64,000 nucleotides of DNA from Conchocele bisecta (taxonomy: Eukaryota; Mollusca; Bivalvia; Lucinida; Thyasiridae): contig CM055277.1 in the NCBI GenBank assembly GCA_029237695.1, positions 45,108,242 through 45,172,241 on the forward strand, given 5' to 3'. Below, in pieces: positions 51,440 through 64,000 of the stretch. Position numbers and translations under genes: made by a program. Within the stretch, counting starts at the first letter, position 1. Every line of letters begins with the position of its first letter. The notes under the pieces are model-generated. The model saw nothing but the letters and a program-made list of their open reading frames with translations. It was not told where the DNA came from and ran no database searches.

Positions 51440-52848
51440 TAACTAGATTGGTCAGTAAGCGAGGCTTACGGAATACCACCCGCGTGGGCCCAGGTACCCC
51501 TAAATATGCAAAATATTCCAAGTGTGTGGGCTTGTGACCTTGACTCTGGGCTTAGTGAGGGCGGCACGAACGTGAATGTGAAGCAGATCCGAGCAAGGAA
51601 ATAGAAGTTATAACCGATTTCTCTGATGTTAAGTTTTGTAAAGAGACTAAGTATGTGATCTTGACCTTGGGATCAGCGGGGATATTTTCTTTTACAAAAT
51701 AGCAGTGAGTGCCCCCAAGAGGATACATCCTTGCACTTCAAACAATAATCTGAGTCATTGCTCAATGATTTAACTCCCCACATCGAAGGAAGCCGAAATA
51801 CGCCAGTGAGCACATACATTGTAGCGTCAAATCCAACATTGGAGCACAAACTCCCGAATGCAACAAATCACATATCTGACAGAGGACGTTGTATGTGATG
51901 GGCATTCTGGTATGTGCAGTATCCCCTTGGCTTCGCTTTATACCACGCAGAATACATTGAAGTCTATACATACCAGAACTAGATTGGTCAGTAAGCGAGG
52001 CTTACGAAATAACCCCCGCGTGGGCCCAGGTACCCCTAAATATGTAAACAAAAACAATCCAACTATGTGGGCTTGTGACCTTCACTGGGCTTAGCGGGGG
52101 CGGCAATACGTGAATTTGTTACAGCGTGGTAGAGTTCCATTGGAGCAATGCGTGTGTGAAATGTGAAGCAGATCCAAGCAAGGAAATATAAGTTATAACC
52201 AACTTTTTCTCTGATGTTAAGTTTTGTATAGAGACTAAGTATATGACCTTGACCTCGAGATCAGCGGGGATTTATCACAGCATGATAGTAGAGCCTTAGA
52301 GGAATGCATGCATGAAATATTAAGAATTTTCGATGAAAGAAATAGAAGTTATAACATATTTGTCTGATGTTAAGTTTTGTTAAGATAATATGTCACCTTA
52401 AACATGGGATCAGTGTGGGTTGGGCGGTCGTAGATTTGTCACACCATAATGGTACAACCTTAGAGGAATGCATGTGTGAAATATTAAGAATTTTCCATGA
52501 AGGAAATAGAAGATATAAGTTAACTTATTTCTCTGATGTTAAGTTTTGTAAAGAGATCAAGTATTTGACCTTGACCTTGGAATCAGCGGGGGTCGGATGG
52601 TCGTGGGTTTGGCACAGCATGGTAGAAGAGCCTTACAGGAATCGATGTGTGAAATATTAAGCATTTTAGATGAAGGAAATAGAAGTTATAACATGTTTCT
52701 CTAATGTTAAGTTTTGTAAAGAGACTACGTATTTGACCTTGACATTGGGATCAGCGGGGGATGGACGGTCGTGGATTTGGCACAGCATGGTAGTAGAGTG
52801 TTACAGGAATGCATGAGTGAAAAAATGATCATTTTGGATGAAGGAAAA
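51440..52848. repeat. Tandem repeat, ~160-175-bp units, ending in ACGG
   Basis: GAAATAGAAGTTATAAC recurs near 51598, 52184, 52340, 52503 and 52678, with CTGATGTTAAGTTTTGTAAA and TTGACCTTGACCTTGGGATC between. The 5' unit is duplicated on both sides of the recombinase fragment. Confidence 0.8.
51680..51971 (-). pseudogene. Tyrosine recombinase fragment (DIRS-like)
   Basis: Encodes LQCILRGIKRSQGDTAHTRM and CSLAYFGFLRCGELNH, the part of a DIRS-type recombinase around the first catalytic Arg (FLRCGEL). It lies between direct repeats of the local tandem unit (about 51440-51570 and 51969-52100). It is not continuous with the DIRS fragment at 45.4-46.8 kb. Confidence 0.65.
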
Positions 52849-52850
52849 AG

Positions 52851-52920
52851 CGGACGGACGGACGGACGGACGGACGGAAACGGACGGACGGACGGACGGA
52901 CGGACGGACGGACGGACGAA
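52851..52920. repeat. ACGG microsatellite
   Basis: About 17 units of CGGA interrupted once. Arg/Pro/Ser repeat frames across it are artefacts. Confidence 0.95.
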
Positions 52921-52999
52921 CAAAGCATGCCGAACTACTTTCACTGCACATTAGTCTGTCTGTGGCTGCAGCTGGAGTCTCCAGTAACCGCCAGACTCG

Positions 53000-54590
53000 A
53001 CCATAGTGCATGAGAATATGTACAGGTGAGTTTTTTTTAGTTTTATTACCACCAGCGACTATTATGACCGTAATCTTTGCAGCTTAGGTTCAGATCAGAA
53101 TGAGCAGTCACATCAGGATCTAGACTGTTACCGACTGGATTCATCATTGTCTAAATGGATTAGCAACCCTGATCTTGTTCCATGCTCTCTTGGTAGCCTA
53201 CAACATGTGTGTGTTGATTTCCACAATAATGTTGGGAGAATTGCTTGTTCTAACAGCTATAAGCTGATGATACAAGATATGATATAAACCGATATATCTG
53301 GGGTTCAAACTGACCAGCACACTAGCAAGTTACAAATTAAAATGTGCTGTTGATACATAATTACATGTAGCATATGTTATGTTACATACACATTGCAGAA
53401 ATAAATATCTTCATTGCAAAACCTTACTTCAATTTCAAAGTCCGACTTGACACAAGGAATTTAGCTGAGTGTGAGTCCTGGCTGGGGAATGGACCTTACG
53501 ACATATGCGACAGTGTAGCCCCAGATCAACCAGCGCATCCGTGCAGTCTGACCAGGGCCTATATTTGTCGTGTTTTGATTTCATCGAAGTAGTAACAATA
53601 ATGATACCAGCAAAACGTCTCAACTTGAATCGTACTTAGTGCGTGTGCAAAAGGAAATATGTTTTGAGTCCAAGTTGGCGATTGCAAAAGTTTTATAAAC
53701 TATCAACAGAGCTTCAGTCAAGGTGCGTAGGATTTTGTTATTTCTTCACTATGATAAGCTTATTATTTCTTACTGGAGCATAACATGATTCAGCTCTCAA
53801 GTACGGAGGGGGGCGGGGAGTGGGGGTGGGCAAAACGATACAAGAAGACCAAACCATGTAGGTCGGCATTCCGGGAAGGATGAACAACACCGATCGTTAA
53901 ATTTACCCATCACATGCTCCCTCCTACCACCCATTCCCATGTTGGAATAAATTGGGGATAGTGTGTATAAACAGGTCATCAAACTTTGGTCAAGAGTACA
54001 ACTACAGACGCAGTCAGTTTATTTGATACTGAATGAATGACAGTTAAATCGTTTGATTAGAAAAGTTTTATAAACTATCAACAGAGCTCAAGCTAAGGTG
54101 AGTAATTTTATCAATTCTGGATAACAACAAATGTCTGCACCAAAAAATGGCAAGTTGGGAGTCTCAATGATCTCAATGAGACGATTCTAAAGGACTCCTA
54201 ACTTGCTATCTTTCATTGAGAAATAAGAATTTCGCCACCAAATCATGCACCTGACACGGAGCTCGATCTGTATCAATCTCAAGTCCGCGCAGTCTGATCA
54301 GGGCTAAGTTTTTTGAAGGAGTAACATTAATGATACCAGGAAAACGCTTTGCAAATTATACATATTTGGCCTTATTTGTATATGCGTATACTATGTACAC
54401 AGTGATCCGTTATGAGACCAACCATGTAAGTAATTTGATACATTTCCACAGTTATCATAGTTCATGAAAAATATTTACATAATTTATGATTTTCTTCCGT
54501 ACATGACAACGAATATTTATGACACTTCCAAAGCATATTGCAAGATGTCATCATTTACTAAAAAACACAAGACTGTTATAAATATTATTC
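53000..54590. other. No recognised gene
   Basis: Contains a partial TGGCTGTGACTGG-type core at about 53500-53560 and a repeated AAAAGTTTTATAAACTATCA (53688 and 54063). No domain or phased exons seen. Confidence 0.4.
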
Positions 54591-54599
54591 TTTGAATAT

Positions 54600-54652
54600 C
54601 GCGGATGCTATGAGCCGCGTCGGGAGAAAACCTGTCTTCGGGAATCTGACGA
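54600..54652. repeat. Inverted-repeat block, left (GAGCCGCGTCGGGAGAAAAC)
   Basis: GAGCCGCGTCGGGAGAAAAC plus CTGTCTTCGGG is inverted at 57112-57145. The pair encloses about 2.5 kb without an ORF of transposase size. Confidence 0.65.
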
Positions 54653-57110
54653 CGTCACAAGATATGACGCCTTGAACTTAGCTGACGTAATTTCCGCCGA
54701 GATTTCCAATTATCGACGTTTGTCAGACCGCTATGTTAGGTTTGTTCCGTGGTGTTCAAAGTTATCTAACGAACAGAACAACAACGTACCTCGATTTTTA
54801 TTCGAAACAGGCATATCTTATATATGTTTTTATTAACAATAATGGCGTAAAGCCGTAAGGATAATTTTCTTTTATTATTTTGCTTTTATTGGTATCATAT
54901 ACAATGTTTGTCTGTTGACGTGTGTTTTTTATGTTCATTTATTTTCACATAATAGTTTCTTTGACACAGTTTACAGATAACTGTCCACGTTAACTGTTAT
55001 CGACCACCATTTACAGGTGAAAACTCTGTGTAAGCTACATGTTTTAATTACATATACATACAAATAATCGGTATCATATTTGTAGACCTATGTAACCTGG
55101 GCCCGGTTTCCCGCACAACTATACGTTTCAGATCTGGTTAAATCGAAGCAAATTTTCAGTCTATTGATCAATTCTTTCTTTCTAATACAATGTTTAAAAT
55201 TAAAAATTAGCTCAACCTTTACCGATTTTAAGAAATAAATAAAAAAAACCAACAAAGCCATGGATGTTACGATTAGTATAGCGACAGATCAGTCTCATAT
55301 GTGCATATGCGCCATCTGATCAGAACATACGATGTTCGCCACTCACTCACTGGGTGATCCTTTCTCGATCACCGACATAATATGAGTTGCATATCGTACA
55401 TTTATTGCAGATATTGTAAGGTCCGGTTTTTTCTCACAATGTGGTCAAAGTACAGCTGTAAGCGGGACGATGTCGCGAACATTCGACGTTTCTGTTGTCT
55501 GAATATGAAAAGCTTCAATCTGAATGCACGCTAACATGTGTGTCATGTTAATATAAGAAATACGGTGGATGATATTTTCAAGGAACATGTTTGGGACATG
55601 TGACACGTACAACTACAATAATATCACATATCTCTCTTGAAATAAATACTGTTTAAACCAACTACAATAATACACAAAGTCAAGAACTAGACACAGTAAC
55701 TGTGGGATGATATTTCAAGGATTGTCAAGTCGTGACACAAATACAATAAGACTGTGCGCACTAGCAATTGATATGGTTCTTCTAGTGTTGTTCGACGATT
55801 ATCAAGGATCTCTTGACTTGCGGGTATTGTTATTATTTTATCTCTCCTCCCCTCTCATTTCTTCGTACTTTGGGACCCCCGTATTTTGAGTTGAGTCTTC
55901 AAAAGACAAACTGCTAGCGTAACACTCCCAAAACAAACACAAGTGGGTGGTAGGACAAGCTGATCACAAGCTGAGGTAACAACTGTCTCAAATATGTTTA
56001 CCATAGCCAGTTTGGCCATGTGGCAGACTTCCACTCGCTACCCTTGAATGTGGTCTCCTAGTAGGCGAATGAGAGACTGCGATGCAGTAGAAATAACACG
56101 CAAGCGATGCAGGCTTTTGCTCTCACGCTATTCCAGTGATTGTGTACATAGTGCGTAACACATGACAGTACTGTAAGGGTGCCTGTCATCAGACATGAAT
56201 ACTGCCTTTCAGAGCAAACAGTTATTTATACCTACTTCTTTTTAAAAAACTAATTAAATGGGTATATTGTTTTCGTCACGGGTGCCCGTCCGTCTGTCCG
56301 TCCGTCATGTTTCGTGTAAGAAGTAAAACTGTTTAACCGTAATAGGTAGGGTCTTGAAACTTGGTGTGTGCCTTCCTTATGGTGTGTAGATGCGCAGTGA
56401 ATTTTGATTTTTTATTCGAACCCCGGTCATGAATTATCTCCCCCTTTTCAACTTCGAATTTGGGAAACGTGGGTATATTGCGATGGCGCGCCATCGACTG
56501 TGCTCTAGTTGTAATGTAATTTAATGTTGAACGTATTGTTCTCCCCGTATGCGTGTGTATTTCCATTTCTATATGTTGAATTAAACGGTCTTGTAGACCT
56601 AATCAAACAATTAGTTAATGAATATACTTCCGTGGTTTTCTACAATTATAAATTGTTAAAACGCTCAATAAACACGACGTCAAAAAGAAGAAATCAGCAC
56701 ACTGAATCAGCGTACCTGTGCACGTTCATACTTGCTGGTACATGAACTTACCGGTTTGACTTTGTCGCTTTGCACATTCATGTGTTACCAAAAGACTCAA
56801 GCTCATCAGTCTTTACATTCATTATTCAATGCCAAACATGCTTCTAGTTCGATTATGTCAACTTGCAAACTGTTGTAAATGTTGGCGTATACTCTATCTG
56901 TAACGGTATGTACTGTAACGTCATTTACGTCGCATGACGTCGCTTTTACGTGACGTCTCTTTTGCTCAAACGACCTGCATTGTTAATGTGTTGTATAAAC
57001 TATAATATGTTAATGAATATTGCAAATATCATGATCAACTAAAAAGCGGTAAATTCATCATACAAATACCATTTTCATAGCAACAAAATGTCATATTGAC
57101 CAACAATTAC
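54653..57110. other. Spacer between inverted blocks, no recognised gene
   Basis: Only short frames. AT-rich with scattered low-complexity sequence. It may be a nonautonomous element body or ordinary intergenic DNA. Confidence 0.35.
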
Positions 57111-57111
57111 C

Positions 57112-57270
57112 CGAAGACAGGTTTTCTCGCGACGCGGCTCCTATTATGTAATGAAATCAATGAGATAGACGGAATGGGCGAACCGTGCAGACCCTGATCA
57201 GACTGCGCGGATATGCAGGCTGATTTGGGTAGCGGAGTTGGTAGCATAGATCATAAGCCCCATTTCTCCG
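57112..57270. repeat. Inverted-repeat block, right, plus MITE core fragment
   Basis: CCCGAAGACAGGTTTTCTCG then CGACGCGGCTC pairs with 54600-54652. It is followed by CCTGATCAGACTGCGCGGAT and CCCCATTTCTCC, a fragment of the TGGCTGTGACTGGAG family. Confidence 0.6.
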
Positions 57271-57279
57271 TCATGACAA

Positions 57280-58140
57280 CATATGCCATATGTATGCATG
57301 TATGTCATAGATAATTGCAGGTTTTGTAATCGTGGTGCCATAATTATGTGCTCTTCATATTTACTGCTACATTTTGAATAAAATATAAAAATACAGCAAA
57401 TATCTAGTACATATCTCTGATGTCGAATAATAACAAAAAAAGATTAGTATTTATTATATCTTCCCATTTTAGTTCAGAAACCAGACATATTTATTCTGTC
57501 CTATGCAGTGGTCAAGCCGCCTGGCCATTATCCATGCGCGGACACAAAATAGTTCTCACACGTCCAGTTTCATTTTCGCACATAAGGATTATGTTTGGCG
57601 ATTTGGCTTCTTGTTAGTTTTCGTTTGTTTAATGGAATGCATACATATATCGATTCACCTTGGTGTATATAAATATTGAATACGATTTTATATTATAATG
57701 GTATCATAGATAGTATTTTGGCCCGCATATTCCTACGCCGTATTGGAACCATTTTGGCGGGATTTGGAGAGGTCTTCGGAACACATATTTTGGTAAAATC
57801 TTACTTTATTTTCACAATATATTTGTCGTTGGTCAACCGATTTTGACGGGAGAAAAGGCATTTTTGCATCTCTGATAATGATAAAATTGATTATAGCATT
57901 ATTTATAGATTTTATTTGCGTTATAACATATTTAGAATTTAACTGGGAATTTCAGAATCTTATCATATCGCCTAATGGGACATTTGACCCGGTGTTAGGA
58001 ACATTAAATCTGGTTGGTATCGGGGATGCAGACAGGTTTATTCCAGTATCTAGCTGTGAAACTCGGGTTTCCCAGACCCCACGTTTTCTTTGAAGTAGTA
58101 GGGTTTACAAATACCCGACTTTCTATGGGAGCGTACACCT
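57280..58140. other. No recognised gene
   Basis: Short frames only; no repeat family recognised. The stretch from 57860 may belong to the LINE fragment that follows but shows no coding motif. Confidence 0.35.
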
Positions 58141-58141
58141 A

Positions 58142-59062
58142 ATGAAAGTTTCTACCCATTACCACAAGAGAACTCCCGCAACAATTCCCAAATGGAAGTT
58201 TGGTCATGCAAACTGGGAACTCTTCCATCAATTATGCACCACTAGGTTACATATCGATAAAAGTTTAGATACAAAAGACTATTACGATGAATTTGTGAGC
58301 ACACTCTACGGAATAAGTAAAGAAAGCATACCACATACAAGTGGTAAAGCACATAATCGCCCAACCAATCCCTGGTGGACACCCACTTGCACAGAAGCCA
58401 TTAAACACAGGGAAAATTGTCTGCAAAGATGAAAGTAAGCCTATAAATATCATGTACAACTAAAACAAAGAAGGCGAGAGGAATACTTGGAAGAGTCTAG
58501 CGTCTGAAACCATTAAAACAGCAAAAGAGAAAGGTTTGGCGAATTTTATATCAGCAATTACGAAAGATAAAACAAGTAAAGAAATCTAGAATTTATTTAA
58601 TGGAGTAAAAGGCAACACAACAAATACCCCAATTATCACATGATAATAAATTAATATGCGATCAAAAACAAAATGCAGAGGTGCTCACAGATCATTGCAA
58701 TAATATGTCTATTAACAGTAATTTAACATCTGAATTCAGAATAGAAAAAGATAAAAGAGACCCGCAAATACAAGCTAAGATAGACACACATACTCTGACA
58801 CCCGACCTGAATACTGACTGCCTCAATAGGTTATTTATAATGTCGGAACTTAAAGCTGCCCTTAAAACCAAAAGAAAGTACTGCACCATGAGCAGATACA
58901 ATACATTATAATATACTTAAACAATTACCACATGAATCAATGGAACAACTGCTCCTGCTAATAAATAAATCTTGGGCCGAAGGCTCCCTGCCGGACGCTT
59001 GGAAAGAGGCTACCATTATCCCAATAATCAAACCAAACAAGGGTGCAACTCTACCAGCCTCC
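58142..59062 (+). mobile_element. Non-LTR retrotransposon (LINE) fragment
   Basis: Decayed frames encode the linker and first RT motifs: NPWWTPTCTEAIKHRENCLQ, then LPHESMEQLLLLINKSWAEG and LPDAWKEATIIPIIKPNKG followed by LPASY. These are typical of Jockey/CR1/I-like LINEs upstream of RT motif 1. Several stops and frame changes; the fragment stops abruptly at 59062 where the tandem array begins. Confidence 0.7.
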
Positions 59063-60500
59063 TACCCAGCAAACACACAACGTAACCACAACGTTGCGCG
59101 AATGTCGTAATCAGGTTGCGTGTTCAACAAACTTTTTAGGTAGTTAAGGTAACGTTTTAATATTACGTTACCGTAAAAACGTTGCTACAACCAGCTTTAG
59201 GAAAGTGCCAATTACGTCCAATTTACGTTGTTAGTTTAACATTTGGTGACAACATCTTATCAACGTTGTCGCAAAAACGTTTCCACAATGACGTTGCTGC
59301 AACCAATTCTTTGGAAGCTCTAATTACGTAACATTTATGTTGTCATATGACGTTGCATGCGACTACATAATTACAACGTTATCTCCGAAACCTTGCCTCA
59401 ATAACGTTGCTGCAACCAATTCTAGGAAAACTCATTACCTACTATTCACGTTGTCATAATACGTTGGGTGAAAACATCAAATCAACGTTGTCGCAAAAAC
59501 ATTTCCACAATAACGTTGCTACAACTATTTCTTTGGAAGGTCTTATTACGTAATATTTATGTTGTCATATGACGTTGCATGTGACTACGTAATTACAACG
59601 TCATTACCGAAACGTTTCCACAATAACGTTGCTGCAACCAATTCTAGGAAAACTCTCATTAAGTACTATTTACGTTGTCATATTACGTTGGGTGAAAACA
59701 TCATCTCAACATTGTCGCAAAACCCTTTCCACAATAACGTTGCTGCAACTAATTCTTTGGAAGTTCTTAATATGTAATATTTATGTTGGCATATGACGTT
59801 GCATGTGACTACGTGATTACAACATTATTAACGAAACGTTGACGAAATAACTTTGCTGCAACCAATTATCAGAAAACTCTCATTACGTAGTCATATTACG
59901 TTGGGTGAACATATTTTATCAACGTTGTCGCAAAAACGTTTCCACAATAACGTTGCTGCAACCAATTCTTTGGAAGCTCTCATGACGTAACATTTATGTT
60001 GTCATATGACGTTGCATGTAACTACGAAATTACAACGTCATCACCGAAACGTTGCCGCAATAACGTTGCTGCAACCAATTATAGGAAAACTCTCTTCACG
60101 TACTATTCACGTTATCATATTACGTTGGGTGAAAACATAATTTCAACGTCGTTGCATAAACGTTTCCACAAGAACGTTGCTGCAACAAATTCTAGCAAAA
60201 CTCTCTTCACGTACTATTCACTTTGTCATATTATTTTGGGTGAAAACATCCTCTCAACGTCTTCGCAACAACGTTTCCACAATAACGTTGCTGCAACCAA
60301 TTCTTTGGAAGCTCTTATTACGTAATAATTATGTTGTCATATGACGTTGAATGTGACTTCGTGATTACAAAATATCACCGAAACGATGTCGCAATAACGT
60401 TGCTGCAACCAATTCTAGGAAAACTCTCATCACGTACTATTCATGTTGTCATATTACGTTGGGTGAAAACATCATCTGAACATCCTGAATGTTTTCATAT
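59063..60500. repeat. Higher-order tandem repeat, ~223 bp (two ~112-bp subunits)
   Basis: TACGTTGGGTGAAAACATC recurs near 59460, 59683, 59897, 60120, 60231 and 60456 (spacing 223, 214, 223, 111, 225). Both subunits share AATAACGTTGCTGCAACCAA; they alternate TTCTTTGGAAG and TTCTAGGAAAACTC. ORFs in it are repeat-derived. Confidence 0.9.
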
Positions 60501-60743
60501 AGTCAACATAAAATATTATCCCAACACTGAATTCAGGATTACAGTGATGAGAGCCACCTTCAGCAAGAGAGTCTGAAATCATGTGAAGAAAAGTCTGATG
60601 CGCCCTACCCTCTTGCAAATGCATAATATTTAGCAGGTTAAAACATTTTTAAAATTTCAAATCATGAAAAAAAGTGTGACATTAGTCTAAAAGAGGAACA
60701 TTCTCATGCCTGGACTATTAATACTGAAAACTTTCACCCACGC

Positions 60744-60993
60744 ATGTGTGACTGTGATTGGAGAAATGGGGCTTATGTGATTTATGACCAGTGTAGCTCC
60801 TCATTAAACAGCACACTCCTGTAGCCTGCTAACTATCTTCCTATATATTGCTTGTTAGAAGCATCAAAGGTGTTTCATTGATGAAATGGCGAACAGTGCA
60901 GATCATGATCAGACTGTGCAGATGTACAGGCTGATCTGGATCGACACTGGTCGCAAAATCCATAAGTACCATTTCTCCAGTCACAGCCATATA
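60744..60993. mobile_element. MITE of the TGGCTGTGACTGGAG family
   Basis: GTGTGACTGTGATTGGAGAA and TTCTCCAGTCACAGCCATAT ends are inverted; 250 bp, orientation opposite to the copy at 48599 judging from the core. Confidence 0.75.
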
Positions 60994-63900
60994 AATGAAT
61001 TTATTGAGCTATACACTTTTAACATTCCAACTCTACTGGTTGAAGGGCGGAAAATGTAATTTATTTTTATTTCAAAGTGAACAAGAAACAAGGGAAAGCC
61101 ACGAAGGACGGGTTTTCATAAATACTTAAACAGAAAAAGTTAACATAGAAAATTACTCAGTAATTGATTCAGATATGTAGGACAATGTTAAATGAATGGG
61201 ATGGTACTTAACGGCCCATCACCACAACATAGTATCATTTAGGGCCAAGAAATTTAGATGAAGAAGAAATTAATAGTAAACAACTAGTATGTTAGATGTG
61301 GTAGTAATGCCAAATGAAGGTAATATGTTATGTAATGCACTTTCTTATGTACACGAATAGCCGATGATGTCCCAGTTTAGAGGTTGTAGCTGTGAAAACT
61401 AGTGATAATAGTAACGTCGGCCGTAGAGGTACATGCCCACGCAGTAGGTTATAATATAGTGATACAGATACTTTTGTATATTCTGTACGAATGACATGTT
61501 CATGCAAAATAAACATTGATTCACCACTACCCCACGCATTGATTGGCATTATTATACATTTATTTTACACGAAAATTTTCACACTGATATTAGGGGCGAT
61601 AACCGTGTTTCCTTAAAATGTTAACGGACATTTCTATATATTCTCTGTATTTATTTTTTTATGTGCAATGATCATACTTTATAATCTGTCGAAAATATTA
61701 TTTTTTCAGGTGACGCATTTCATTAGTATAAATAAGTAAAAAATAGCATGCCTCATTTGCATATGAAAATAGCCTGATACCAACGCGCGTCACTATCAGT
61801 AAAATAAATATTACTAAATGATTATATCTGTTTTCCGGGCACTTGTATTTTTTAGAACTGGTGGAATAGTGACACAATTATACACTTATTAAATTCCTAT
61901 AAAGAACAGTTTGTGCTTACTGTGTGCATGTACCTTTAAGTATAAAGTGGCATAGAAAATGAGAAAAGAGTAGAGGTTGGTCATCATTTCAAATTAACAA
62001 TATAATGCCGCTGAAATATGTTTCTGCCCATTGCAATTTTTTAAAATGATTGTGAGGCCCCACAAGGGGCAATTTAAATTTAAAAAAAAACTACAAAGCA
62101 AATGCTTCATTTAAATTCACACTTAAGGACAACAACAAATAATTAAGGACAACACTTAAGGACAGCACTGCAGCATGTACTATATATTAAGATTATATAT
62201 ATACATATACACTTTTCTATAGTTGTGCTTTATTGGCGGAAATCGACAATTCAAAATGTTTACCTCAATAACACATATGTTTCGATATTTGTGCTATAGA
62301 CTTAGTTTTAGTGACAAATTACATGTTTGCAGGCAGGGTGGAAGTTGCAAATACCAGGACATGATATTACAACCTTCCCGTTGATTGCTTTAAAGATGGC
62401 CGCCATATCAAAGTGTTTTATTAGCAGTCTGTCATCTGTATATAGATAGCAAATACGTGTGATAAAAAAATACAGCTTGCACATTGATTACCCGATCAAC
62501 CTGCATCATTCTACACACAAGTAAATTCCCCACACGGACTTAACACCAAGGTCCAGGTAATTTACTTTAATGTCTGTGTTGTCCTATACACTTAAGAACT
62601 TGTAAAGTTCGTATAGTCATTTGTGTTACCCTTCAACGAAGGCGTTCATGTTTGGCTGATCTATTTCCATTATCATTCTACATACTTCTGCACAATATGC
62701 CCCACGCCTCCTGACCCCAACGTCAAGGATATTCACTTATTTGTTATTGTCCTATGAACTTAGCGTTCCTTACGTTACCCATCATGGAGAGTTCATATAT
62801 TGTTCTGATATCTTTCTAACATCGTCCTACATCATTGTGCATACAACAACCCACTCGCGCTTAACCCCAATTCCAATGTTATCCATGTATATCTTTGTTG
62901 TCCTAAGAACATAACATGTCTTAAAGTTCTTATAATTTACGTATGGCTTCATATTTAGTAAATTTACTTCTAACATCATTAAGTATCATTAATTCCAAAT
63001 GAACCATAACCGTATTACCCAACTATTATGGTAATTCACTGAATATGTCTTTGTTGTCCGACAAACTTGACATTTCGTAAAGTTCATCTAATGTATGGTA
63101 CCTTAATGAAATGTTATATGGCTGATATATATGTAACATCACATTGAATAATTCAGCCTACAATGTTCTACCACCGCCTAACCACACTGTCAATGTACTT
63201 TACTGTTGTCTCTGTAGTGGTATAAACTTAACATTTCGTAATTGTTTTCTAATGTCTCTTACTCTTATTGAAATGTTTTCATATAGGCGGCTGATACTTT
63301 CCTAACATCATCATGCATCAATCATCGTAACATCTTTCGCTCCTCTTAATCCCGATGTCGAAATTATTTACTATAAATAACTTTATTGTCATATAAACAT
63401 TTCTTCCAACCTCTGTTAGTCTCATTGAAATGTTTTCATACTTGGCTGATGTTAGGCTGATAATTTTCATTGCCTGGATTTCTAGTTATCGTCCTTTGTC
63501 ACAAAATACACTCGTTTTCTATGGCTGCTAGCGGGTGCATTTGTGTGCCGACATATAATTTCTAGCATTGGTAGAAATTATCAAAATCAAAACACTAGTA
63601 AAGGAAACAATACTAAACACAGTCCTGTGATGTATTCATAACCATGACAGTAAACAGACTCAGTGTCTGATTCATCATCAACATTATTCAGGCGGTAACC
63701 GACCGTTCTACAATGATAGACACCTGTGCATGAACGTGAGTTCTTCCTGTGCCATGTCCCTTTGTACAGCTGCAACTAATGCGTTGATTACTTATGTTCG
63801 GGATCGGTTGCAGAGTCGCTAGTACTGGTACTTGTTTTCATTTTGTCTTCTAGCTTACACCCATTTTATGTGGGTAGCAGCAGCGATTTGTCTGGAAAAT

Positions 63901-64000
63901 TGCATTAATTGCATTCTCCAGACACGAGTTTGGTAATCATCATGTTTGGCATGTTTGGGATCTCTCTATTTGTATTTCCCTGTTCTATGTGAAGTAGCTT
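60994..64000. other. No recognised gene
   Basis: AT-rich, with short frames only. A degenerate ~150-bp periodicity (blocks like ACATTTCGTAAAGTTC and CTAACATCAT...CATC) runs from about 62500 to 63450 and may be an old tandem repeat. No phased exon of the host gene was recognised. Confidence 0.4.

Noticed and set aside
52725..53013. Frames encoding Ser/Val/Arg/Pro repeats
   Set aside because: Direct translation of the ACGG microsatellite.
59559..60576. Repeated plus-strand frames of 70-109 codons
   Set aside because: Produced by the 223-bp tandem repeat, not conserved as protein between units.
63587..63775. Minus-strand frame with Y-H-C-R resembling an Ig strand
   Set aside because: No phased splice sites or second Ig hallmark found; too little evidence for an exon.

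Overview
The window is eukaryotic, most likely from a bivalve or closely related mollusc. It is intron-rich, crowded with short foldback transposons and ACGG microsatellites of the kind common in bivalves, and carries DIRS, LINE and SINE fragments. The species cannot be named from the sequence. Two things dominate it: two related copies of a Polinton/Maverick (a virus-like self-synthesising DNA transposon), and the exons of one host gene on the minus strand.

The better copy (copy 2) spans 23639-41380. It is bounded by 247-bp terminal inverted repeats that start AG and end CT, and is flanked by a GGAGA direct repeat. Order on the plus axis: protein-primed family B DNA polymerase (+, broken); rve integrase (-, intact); a tight minus-strand block of small, mostly membrane proteins; a conserved 230-aa protein; packaging ATPase (-, intact); major capsid protein (-, intact); a coiled-coil/membrane protein (+, broken); a ~480-aa virion-type protein (-, broken); a penton-like protein (+, broken); a fibre-like protein with eight 48-aa repeats and a C-terminal head (+, broken); a small membrane protein (+); a tRNA-like Pol III unit (-); and a small ORF (-, truncated). 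These genes would jointly encode replication, integration and a virion. No adenain-type protease was recognised.

The other copy (copy 1, 2769 to about 12238) has the same orientation and lies 28.9 kb away. It begins at a 500-N assembly gap, so the polymerase/integrase half is unseen. It has a deletion joining the ATPase and capsid genes, and its right end differs: a zinc-ribbon-like ORF and a 106-bp palindrome that carries the Polinton terminal motif.

The host gene reads right to left. Three von Willebrand A exons (50001-49764, 49002-48884, 47552-47340) are followed by two immunoglobulin exons (43068-42808, 21338-21117) and two hormone-receptor (HRM) exons (15353-15240, 14631-14540). All splice phases agree. 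The junction between the two Ig exons rebuilds a Y-x-C strand, so Polinton copy 2 sits inside that 21.5-kb intron. The architecture suggests an adhesion-GPCR-like receptor whose GAIN/7TM part is not seen here.

The rest is repeats: tandem arrays (including the one the Polinton inserted into), several MITE/foldback families, a DIRS fragment near 45.4-46.8 kb plus a second recombinase scrap at 51.7-52.0 kb, a LINE fragment at 58.1-59.1 kb joined to a 223-bp higher-order repeat, and long stretches at 53-58 kb and 61-64 kb with no recognisable gene.
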